From contig NZ_MRXX01000017.1 in assembly GCF_016642265.1 (NCBI RefSeq), forward strand, positions 9,144 through 52,299: a stretch of 43,156 bases of DNA. The letters run 5' to 3'. The stretch is from Streptococcus lactarius (lineage in GTDB: Bacteria > Bacillota > Bacilli > Lactobacillales > Streptococcaceae). Below are positions 36,886 through 43,156 of the stretch, one piece after another. The position numbers and the translations under genes were made by a program. Numbering within the stretch: the first letter of the stretch is position 1; the number at the start of each line of letters is the position of its first letter. The notes under the pieces were generated by a model. The model worked only from the letters and a program-made list of their open reading frames with translations. It had not been told where the DNA came from and did not search any database.

Positions 36886-36931
36886 TGTTAAAAAACTCTA
36901 CCCTGTAACCTCTCCTCTGGCTATTCCACCT
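36886..36931 (+). repeat. Direct repeat flanking the LXG cassette, right copy
   Basis: GTTAAAAAACTCTACCCTG, then TAACCTCTCCTCTGGCTATTCCA, repeats the NADAR gene end and trailer (33600-33652; also about 23521-23575) although no NADAR coding sequence precedes it here. It leads into the promoter of the aminopeptidase gene. Confidence 0.75.
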
Positions 36932-36936
36932 ATTTC

Positions 36937-36967
36937 ATGCTAGAATAAAGAAAAACACATTTGGAGG
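36937..36967 (+). promoter_or_regulatory. Promoter and ribosome site of the M42 peptidase gene
   Basis: Extended -10 TGC-TAGAAT (36938-36946) and GGAGG at 36963-36967, five bases before the ATG. Confidence 0.55.
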
Positions 36968-36971
36968 CATT

Positions 36972-38009
36972 ATGAATCAGACAGTGACTTATTTGCAGGA
37001 ATTGACAGCCATTCCTTCACCGACCGGTTTTACACGGGAGATCGCAGACTACTTGGTCAAAACCATTGAAGGCTTTGGGTACGAAGTAACTCGGACGGCT
37101 AAGGGTGGCGTGAATGTGACCGTACCTGGTGTGATCACAGACAAGCAACGCTACGTCACAGCCCATGTGGATACCTTGGGGGCTATTGTCCGCGCTGTGA
37201 AAGCAGATGGTCGCCTCAAGCTAGACCGTATCGGTGGTTTCCCTTGGAATATGATTGAAGGGGAAAACTGTACGGTCCATGTAGCCAATACAGGAAAGAC
37301 CCATTCGGGGACAATTTTGGTCCATCAGACTTCTTGCCACGTCTACAAGGATGCGGGAACTGTCGAGCGGAACCAGGACAATATGGAAGTCCGTCTGGAT
37401 GAAAAAGTAACCAATGAAAAAGAAACGCGTGCCCTTGGCATTGAAGTGGGTGATTTTGTCAGCTTTGATCCACGGACCATTGTGACAGACACCGGCTTTA
37501 TCAAATCTCGTCACTTAGATGACAAGGTGAGTGCGGCGATTCTCTTGAATCTTCTACGCATCTACAAGGAAGAACAGATTCAATTGCCAGTAACGACCAC
37601 CTTTGCCTTTTCAGTCTTTGAAGAAGTGGGGCATGGTGCTAACTCTAGTATCCCGTCTGAAGTAGTAGAGTACTTGGCAGTGGATATGGGGGCTATGGGA
37701 GATGACCAAGCGACGGATGAATACACGGTATCCATCTGTGTCAAAGACGCTTCAGGACCGTATCACTACGAATTCCGTCAGCATTTAGTAGCCTTGGCAA
37801 AAGCCCAAGAAATCCCTTATAAGTTGGATATCTATCCTTTCTATGGCTCAGATGCCTCTGCAGCCATGAGTGCAGGAGCAGAAGTCAAACACGCTCTTCT
37901 CGGAGCAGGGATCGAATCTAGCCACTCATATGAGCGGACCCACTTGGATTCTGTAGTCGCAACAGAGCGCATGGTCGATGCCTACCTCAAGAGTGACTTA
38001 GTAGAGTAA
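36972..38009 (+). CDS. M42-family glutamyl aminopeptidase-like metallopeptidase
   Basis: A 345-residue cytoplasmic di-metal aminopeptidase of family M42 (PepA/FrvX type), which trims N-terminal residues from peptides. Metal-site segments are in order: AHVDTLGAIV, SRHLDDKVSA, FEEVGHG, VDMGAMG and a late His in SHSYERTH. Two of three listed neighbours fit peptide use, since an OppA-like binding protein lies 420 bp downstream. It has its own promoter, which overlaps the boundary of the repeated NADAR trailer. Confidence 0.9.
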   Translation: MNQTVTYLQELTAIPSPTGFTREIADYLVKTIEGFGYEVTRTAKGGVNVTVPGVITDKQRYVTAHVDTLGAIVRAVKADGRLKLDRIGGFPWNMIEGENCTVHVANTGKTHSGTILVHQTSCHVYKDAGTVERNQDNMEVRLDEKVTNEKETRALGIEVGDFVSFDPRTIVTDTGFIKSRHLDDKVSAAILLNLLRIYKEEQIQLPVTTTFAFSVFEEVGHGANSSIPSEVVEYLAVDMGAMGDDQATDEYTVSICVKDASGPYHYEFRQHLVALAKAQEIPYKLDIYPFYGSDASAAMSAGAEVKHALLGAGIESSHSYERTHLDSVVATERMVDAYLKSDLVE

Positions 38010-38128
38010 AAAGAACAACTATATTATCTAGTGGTTTAGAATGTTAACAAATAATTTTAAAATTAAGTGATATAAGTGATTCGAAAAAGTAGAATTGATA
38101 TCTTTCCAGATTAAGACAGGAGTATATG

Positions 38129-38290
38129 GAAACTTTCCGCTGTGAGATAGGTGCCTGAAACACATTTGTTTCAGGCACTCGGGAGTTTTGAAACCTTAGA
38201 TTCAAAACTAAGTCATGGAACTTCCTGGATTGCTGAAATTATCCACTGGATAATTTCACCTAACGTCCGAACTCACTTAAGGAAAGTTTC
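38129..38290 (+). other. Structured multi-branch element, copy 2 (candidate RNA)
   Basis: Closing stem GAAACTTTCC (38129-38138) / GGAAAGTTTC (38281-38290), 3x4 internal loop (GCT / TTAA), inner stem GTGAG (38142-38146) / CTCAC (38272-38276). Inside are a 12-bp hairpin (38151-38162/38167-38178), a 9-bp hairpin AGTTTTGAA/TTCAAAACT (38184-38192/38201-38209) and an 11-bp hairpin TGAAATTATCC/GGATAATTTCA (38234-38244/38248-38258). The blocks CATGGAAC (38214), TTGCTG (38230), CGTCC (38264) and CTCAC recur from copy 1. The last hairpin is an insertion relative to copy 1. It occupies the gap between the peptidase and peptide-binding genes. Confidence 0.7.
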
Positions 38291-38314
38291 TAAGATAACT
38301 CGATCTTCGATTTT

Positions 38315-38339
38315 AACTACTCCACGGAGTAGTTTTTTT
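38315..38339 (+). terminator. Terminator after structured element copy 2
   Basis: AACTACTC-CACG-GAGTAGTT followed by TTTTTTT, 25 bases past the element. It ends any transcript carrying the element before the next promoter. Confidence 0.85.
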
Positions 38340-38386
38340 AAAAAACTAAAATTTTCTGAAAATTCCTTTTCTTCTGAAAATCTTTG

Positions 38387-38395
38387 TGGTATAAT
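38387..38395 (+). promoter_or_regulatory. Promoter of the peptide-binding lipoprotein gene
   Basis: Extended -10 TGG-TATAAT at 38387-38395. AAGGAG (38420-38425) precedes the start by six bases. Confidence 0.65.
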
Positions 38396-38431
38396 CTTAA
38401 AATAAACTTAAAATTTCTTAAGGAGTTTTAC

Positions 38432-40417
38432 ATGAAAAAAAGAAATGTCATTGCACTTGCGGGAGTTGCTCTCCTTTCAGCAGGGATCCTAGCAGCTTGT
38501 TCTGGTGGTTCGAAATCATCTAGCTCAAGCAACGGTCAAAAATTCTCATATGTCTATGAGACGGAGCCTGAAAACTTGAACTACTTGACTTCAAGTAAAG
38601 CAGCAACCCATGATATCACAGGAAACTTGATTGATGGTTTGTTTGAAAATGACAAATATGGTAACTTGATTCCATCTCTTGCAAAAGACTGGACAGTTTC
38701 CCAAGATGGTTTGACTTATACTTATAAACTTCGTGATGATGCTAAATGGTATGATTCAGAAGGCGAAGAGTATGCGGATGTCACCGCTAAAGATTTCGTC
38801 ACAGGGATCAAATATGCAGCTGATAATAAATCAGAAATGCTCTACATCATCCAAGATTCTATCAAAGGCTTGAATGACTACGTCAGTGGTAAAAATAAAG
38901 ATTTCTCAGCTGTAGGAGTAAAAGCAGTTGATGATCATACCCTTCAAATCACTTTGAACCAACCAGAATCATTCTGGAACTCTAAATTGACACTTGGGAT
39001 CACTTTCCCTGTCAATGAAAAATTCGTAAAATCAAAAGGAGATAAATTCGCCCAAGCAAGTGATACTAGCTCCCTTCTTTACAATGGTCCTTACATCTTG
39101 AAGAGCTTTACTTCAAAATCTTCGATCGAAATGACCAAAAACCAAAACTACTGGGACAAAGACAAAGTTTATATCTCAGATGTCAAATTGGAGTTCTACG
39201 ATGGACAAGATCAAAGTAAATTGGCCAAATCATTTGCGGACAATGGTCTTAGCTTAGCAAAACTCTTCCCAACTGGATCTGGTTATTCAGAGCAAGCCAA
39301 GGAATTCAAGGATGAAATTACCTATACTCCTCAAGATGCCGCTTCTTATGTCATTGGTACCAACATCGATCGTCAATCTTACAAACACACTGCTAAGAAG
39401 ACCGATGAGGAAAAACAATCTACGAAGAAAGCTCTCTTAAACAAGGACTTCCGTCAAGCGATCAGCTTTGCCTTCAATCGTGAAGCGTATGCTGCTCAAT
39501 TGAACGGAAAAGACGGAGCAAGCAAGATCATCCGTAACCTCTACATTCCACCAACATTTGTCCAAGCTGATGGAAAGACCTTTGGTGAAATGGTGAAAAC
39601 ACAATTGGATACCTACGGAGATGAGTGGAAATCTACTAAACTAGATGATGGTCAAAACGGTCTCTTCGATGCGAAGAAAGCAAAGGAAGAGTTTGCAAAA
39701 GCGAAAACTGCTTTGGAAGCAGAAGGTGTGAAATTCCCAATTCACATCGATATGCCTGTAGACCAAACCACTCCATCAAGAGTTCAACGGGTGCAATCTT
39801 TCAAACAATCAGTTGAAGAAGCGCTTGGTAAAGAAAATGTCGTCATCGATATCCAAATGCTTTCCAAAGAAGACCTTCAAAATGCGACCCTCTTTGCGCC
39901 GAATGCGGCTGGCGAAGACTGGGATCTTTCTGATAATGTTGGATGGAGCCCTGACTACCAAGACCCATCAACTTACATGGATATCTTGAAAGCTTCATCT
40001 GGTGAAAATACTAAGACTTTCCTTGGATTTGACCCAAGTGAAAACAATGAAGCAGCTAAAAAAGTTGGTCTGTACGACTTTGAAAAGATGATCAAAGATG
40101 CTGGTGCAGAAACACAAGACGTTAACAAACGCTATGAAAAATATGCGGCTGCGCAAGCTTGGTTGACTGATAGCGCCCTTGTTATGCCAACTTCTTCATC
40201 AACTGGACGTCCATTCTTGACACGTATTGAACCATTCTCAGCTCCATTTGCATGGACTGGTGGAAAAGGAAAAGACCACGTTATCTACAAAGGAATGAAA
40301 CTCCAAGACAAAGCTGTGACAACTGCTGACTACAACAAAGCCCTTGAAAAATGGCAAAAAGAACAAGCAGAGTCAAATAAAAAAGCACAAGAAGATCTTA
40401 AGAAACACGTCAAATAA
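38432..40417 (+). CDS. Oligopeptide ABC transporter binding lipoprotein (OppA/AliA-like)
   Basis: A 661-residue extracellular lipoprotein of the SBP_bac_5 family that captures oligopeptides for the Opp importer. The signal peptide ends in lipobox ILAAC with Cys23; the mature part starts with a Ser-rich tether, then FSYVYETEPENLNYL and LAKDWTVSQDGLTYTYKLRDDAKW, classic for the family, and NVGWSPDYQDPSTYMDILK near residue 510. The length fits streptococcal AliA/AliB/OppA. ATG 38432 follows AAGGAG. No membrane or ATPase subunits lie beside it, so it probably serves a shared Opp system encoded elsewhere. Confidence 0.92.
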   Translation: MKKRNVIALAGVALLSAGILAACSGGSKSSSSSNGQKFSYVYETEPENLNYLTSSKAATHDITGNLIDGLFENDKYGNLIPSLAKDWTVSQDGLTYTYKLRDDAKWYDSEGEEYADVTAKDFVTGIKYAADNKSEMLYIIQDSIKGLNDYVSGKNKDFSAVGVKAVDDHTLQITLNQPESFWNSKLTLGITFPVNEKFVKSKGDKFAQASDTSSLLYNGPYILKSFTSKSSIEMTKNQNYWDKDKVYISDVKLEFYDGQDQSKLAKSFADNGLSLAKLFPTGSGYSEQAKEFKDEITYTPQDAASYVIGTNIDRQSYKHTAKKTDEEKQSTKKALLNKDFRQAISFAFNREAYAAQLNGKDGASKIIRNLYIPPTFVQADGKTFGEMVKTQLDTYGDEWKSTKLDDGQNGLFDAKKAKEEFAKAKTALEAEGVKFPIHIDMPVDQTTPSRVQRVQSFKQSVEEALGKENVVIDIQMLSKEDLQNATLFAPNAAGEDWDLSDNVGWSPDYQDPSTYMDILKASSGENTKTFLGFDPSENNEAAKKVGLYDFEKMIKDAGAETQDVNKRYEKYAAAQAWLTDSALVMPTSSSTGRPFLTRIEPFSAPFAWTGGKGKDHVIYKGMKLQDKAVTTADYNKALEKWQKEQAESNKKAQEDLKKHVK

Positions 40418-40431
40418 GACTTCATATAGAG

Positions 40432-40460
40432 AAAGAGAGAACTTGCTTCTCTCTTTTTTA
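40432..40460 (+). terminator. Terminator of the peptide-binding gene
   Basis: AGAGAGAA-CTTGC-TTCTCTCT followed by TTTTT. Confidence 0.85.
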
Positions 40461-40666
40461 TGCATTCGAAAAGACTGAAATAGATGGTTTTACCCATTTT
40501 CCAACTAAAAAATCATCTGATCATCTAATTTTCAGAAAAAGTATGAAAACAAACAAACCTATTATTTAGGTGATTTTAAACTGTTTTACTAATTAAAATT
40601 TTGATATTTATCAAAATCAATAAATATTTATAAAACGTATTAATTTAAATAATTATTAAATTTTCC
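40461..40666. other. AT-rich gap upstream of argG
   Basis: No gene is visible. The last 130 bases are extremely AT-rich (TTTAAATAATTATTAAA and similar), fitting curved DNA or ArgR-type boxes before an arginine operon, but I could not define a clear ARG-box palindrome. Confidence 0.45.
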
Positions 40667-40695
40667 TTGACTTCTTCTATTTTTCGGAGTAGAAT
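40667..40695 (+). promoter_or_regulatory. argGH promoter
   Basis: -35 TTGACT (40667-40672), 17-bp spacer, -10 TAGAAT (40690-40695). Confidence 0.75.
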
Positions 40696-40732
40696 AGGTG
40701 ACAATATATTCATAGAAGGTAGAGGTAATCGT

Positions 40733-41932
40733 ATGGTGAAAGATAAAGTAATACTAGCTTATTCGGGTGGTTTGGATACGTCAGTGGCCATCACCTGGTT
40801 GAAGAAAGACTATGATGTCATCGCCGTCTGTATGGATGTCGGTGAGGGAAAAGATCTGAGTTTTATTCACGATAAGGCCTTGAAGGTCGGTGCGATTGAA
40901 TCGCATGTGATTGATGTCAAAGACGAGTTTGCTGAAGACTATGTTTTGGTTGCGCTACAAGGACACACCTTCTACGAACAAAAATATCCTCTCGTGTCCG
41001 CTTTGAGTCGACCATTGATTTCGAAGAAATTAGTCGAAATCGCTCATCAAACAGGAGCGACCACCATTGCTCATGGCTGTACCGGAAAAGGCAATGACCA
41101 AGTGCGTTTTGAGCTTGCTATCGCCTCTCTAGATCCGTCTCTCAAGGTGGTTGCCCCTGTTCGGGAGTGGAAGTGGTCACGTGAGGTAGAAATCAATTAT
41201 GCCAAAGAAAATGGTGTGCCCATTCCAGCTGATTTAGATTCTCCTTATTCGGTGGACCAAAACCTTTGGGGGCGGGCCAATGAATGTGGAGTTCTAGAAA
41301 ATCCTTGGAATCAGGCACCAGAAGATGCCTATGATCTGACTGTAGCACCAGAAAAGGCTCCAGATACGCCACTTTTTGTGGATATTGATTTCGAAGAAGG
41401 GGTTCCCGTGGCCTTGGATGGTGAGAAGATGAAATTGTCAGAGTTGATTCTGAAATTGAATGATCTGGCAGGTGCCCACGGAGTTGGTCGGATCGACCAC
41501 GTTGAAAATCGGTTGGTCGGAATCAAATCGCGTGAGATTTACGAATGTCCAGGTGCTATCACTCTTCTAGCTGCCCATAAAGATATTGAAGATTTGACCC
41601 AAGTCAGAGAATTAGCACACTTTAAACCAATCATTGAAAATGAACTGTCAAACCTTATTTACAATGGTCTTTGGTTTAATCCTGCCACAGAGGCTCTAAT
41701 TGCTTATCTAAAACAGACACAAAAAGTTGTTAATGTTACAGCCAAAGTGAAATTGTATAAAGGAACTGCTACAGTGGTAGCTCGGAAGTCTAACAATTCA
41801 CTTTATGATGAAAATCTCGCAACTTACACGAGTGCAGATACGTTTGATCAAGATGCAGCAGTTGGCTTTATCAAGCTCTGGGGCTTGCCATCGAAGGTGC
41901 ATGCCGAAGTACAGGCACATCTAGAAAAGTAG
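40733..41932 (+). CDS. argG: Argininosuccinate synthase
   Basis: ArgG joins citrulline and aspartate using ATP to form argininosuccinate, the penultimate step of arginine synthesis. From ATG 40733 (GAGG at 40722-40725) the protein has 399 residues, the normal length. The ATP-pyrophosphatase motif [13 protein letters not shown] lies at about residues 8-20, followed by [15 protein letters not shown] and [10 protein letters not shown]. An in-frame start at 40667 would overlap the -35 and is rejected. argH follows after 12 bp. Confidence 0.96.
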   Translation: MVKDKVILAYSGGLDTSVAITWLKKDYDVIAVCMDVGEGKDLSFIHDKALKVGAIESHVIDVKDEFAEDYVLVALQGHTFYEQKYPLVSALSRPLISKKLVEIAHQTGATTIAHGCTGKGNDQVRFELAIASLDPSLKVVAPVREWKWSREVEINYAKENGVPIPADLDSPYSVDQNLWGRANECGVLENPWNQAPEDAYDLTVAPEKAPDTPLFVDIDFEEGVPVALDGEKMKLSELILKLNDLAGAHGVGRIDHVENRLVGIKSREIYECPGAITLLAAHKDIEDLTQVRELAHFKPIIENELSNLIYNGLWFNPATEALIAYLKQTQKVVNVTAKVKLYKGTATVVARKSNNSLYDENLATYTSADTFDQDAAVGFIKLWGLPSKVHAEVQAHLEK

Positions 41933-41944
41933 AAAGGATCTACT

Positions 41945-43150
41945 ATGACAAACCATAAATTATGGGGCGGACGCTTTGAAGCTGCTTTAGAAGATTGGGT
42001 AGAAAAATTTGGGGCTAGTATCGGTTTTGACTACCGGCTTGCTCCTTACGATCTAAAAGGTAGCTTGGCCCATGTCAAGATGCTAGGTCAGACTGGGATT
42101 CTCACCCAAGAGGAAGCCAAGGCTATTGAGGCAGGGCTTGAGACTTTATTGGCACGTTATGAGGCTGGTGAATTACAGTTTGATGTGCAAAATGAGGATA
42201 TCCATATGAATATGGAGGCTCTGTTGACCGAAGAGATTGGTCCAGTAGCAGGGAAACTGCATACAGCCCGTTCTCGAAATGATCAAGTAGCGACAGATAT
42301 GCATCTCTATCTGAAGGATCAGTTGCGGCTGATTGATCAGAAGTTGTTGCATCTCCGTCAGGTTTTAGTGACACTGGCTGAAGAGAATGTTGAAACCATC
42401 ATGCCTGGCTATACACACTTGCAACACGCGCAACCGATCAGTTTTGCCCATCACCTTTTGGCCTACTACCAAATGTTTACCCGGGATAGTCAACGTTTTG
42501 GCTTTAATATGGAGCATACGGATCTTTCCCCACTTGGAGCAGCAGCACTGGCTGGGACGACCTTCCCAATTGATCGCCAACTTTCAGCAGATTTGATGGG
42601 CTTTAAGGGAATTTATCACAATTCGCTGGATGCTGTCAGTGATCGTGACTTTATCCTTGAGTTTTTATCCAATAGCAGTATCTTGATTATGCATCTCTCT
42701 CGCTTTTGCGAAGAGTTAATCAATTGGTGCAGTTATGAGTACGGATTTGTCAGCCTATCAGACACCTTTAGTACCGGATCTTCGATCATGCCACAAAAGA
42801 AAAATCCAGATATGGCTGAATTGATCAGAGGCAAGAGTGGACGGATCTATGGTCATCTGATGGGACTCTTGACCATTATGAAATCCTTGCCACTTGCCTA
42901 TAATAAAGATTTGCAGGAAGACAAGGAAGGGATGTTTGATACGGTCGACACCATCCAGAAGTCCCTTGATATCATGGCAGGAATGCTATCTACGATGACC
43001 GTCAATAAGGATCGGATGCTAACGTCGACTCAAAAGGATTTTTCAAATGCGACAGAATTAGCAGATTACCTCGCAAAAAAAGGAATTCCTTTCCGAAAAG
43101 CGCATGAGATTGTCGGCAAATTGATCCTTGAATGTACTAAAACATACTAA
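41945..43150 (+). CDS. argH: Argininosuccinate lyase, C-terminally short
   Basis: ArgH splits argininosuccinate into arginine and fumarate. The fumarase/aspartase-superfamily signature [15 protein letters not shown] is intact, as are [13 protein letters not shown] and [11 protein letters not shown]. The frame ends after ILECTKTY at residue 401, whereas the family is usually about 460 residues and continues from ECTK for roughly 60 more. A short deletion after ACTAAAA that shifts the frame is likely. The missing part completes the C-terminal helical domain, so activity is doubtful. Only six bases follow in the window, so the lost segment cannot be checked here. Confidence 0.85.
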   Translation: MTNHKLWGGRFEAALEDWVEKFGASIGFDYRLAPYDLKGSLAHVKMLGQTGILTQEEAKAIEAGLETLLARYEAGELQFDVQNEDIHMNMEALLTEEIGPVAGKLHTARSRNDQVATDMHLYLKDQLRLIDQKLLHLRQVLVTLAEENVETIMPGYTHLQHAQPISFAHHLLAYYQMFTRDSQRFGFNMEHTDLSPLGAAALAGTTFPIDRQLSADLMGFKGIYHNSLDAVSDRDFILEFLSNSSILIMHLSRFCEELINWCSYEYGFVSLSDTFSTGSSIMPQKKNPDMAELIRGKSGRIYGHLMGLLTIMKSLPLAYNKDLQEDKEGMFDTVDTIQKSLDIMAGMLSTMTVNKDRMLTSTQKDFSNATELADYLAKKGIPFRKAHEIVGKLILECTKTY

Positions 43151-43156
43151 GATTAG

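Overview
The window looks like chromosome of an oral viridans Streptococcus. The evidence is low GC, extended -10 (TGG-TAxAAT) promoters, the rml trio, galR/galK/galT/galE, gshAB, argGH, streptococcal DUF3272 and Udk proteins, an LPXTG surface enzyme and a type VII LXG toxin locus. A S. parasanguinis/S. australis-like species is my guess from gene content and was not tested. I saw no rRNA, tRNA, CRISPR array, prophage or replication origin.

Layout: (1) 1-3270: decayed ZIP metal-transporter gene, then rmlA-rmlC-rmlB for dTDP-L-rhamnose, with a highly structured element (about 2032-2161) between rmlC and rmlB. (2) 3300-7962: four tandem paralogous membrane proteins, each with its own promoter and terminator. 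(3) 8000-11990: udk, free-methionine-sulfoxide reductase, dnaX, a DUF3272 protein, a 24-codon possible leaderless ORF and a small lipoprotein. (4) 11995-20536: galR-birA (minus strand), diverging from a sortase-anchored GH3 beta-N-acetylhexosaminidase, then galK-galT-galE. Two GalR-type palindromes 105 bp apart and two cre-like sites suggest looping repression plus CcpA control. (5) 20665-36930: accessory stretch with a lipoprotein, a possible orphan transcript, an ABC exporter, a duplicated NADAR (YbiA-family) gene tail, an ISL3 remnant, gshAB, a decayed IS3 element, a permease tail, a two-component system diverging from a LanFEG-type ABC transporter, a chimeric NADAR protein, and a complete LXG toxin cassette (two Lap-type partners, EndoU toxin, putative immunity protein). 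(6) 36972-43156: M42 aminopeptidase, a second copy of the structured element (38129-38290), an OppA/Ali-like peptide-binding lipoprotein, and argG-argH with argH ending about 60 residues early at the window edge.

Most notable observations: (a) two structured elements 36 kb apart share a 10-bp closing stem, a 3x4 internal loop, an inner stem and several hairpins. The stems differ in sequence but remain paired, while short blocks (CATGRAAC, TTGCTG, CGTCC, CTCAC) are conserved in order. This points to a dispersed structured RNA or mobile hairpin family that I do not recognise. (b) The LXG cassette is bracketed by direct repeats of the NADAR gene 3' end, and a third copy lies 10 kb away beside an IS remnant and an orphan small gene. 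(c) The NADAR gene is itself a chimera, with a membrane segment replacing the N-terminal third of the domain. All functional statements are homology judgements by eye; no database search was run.
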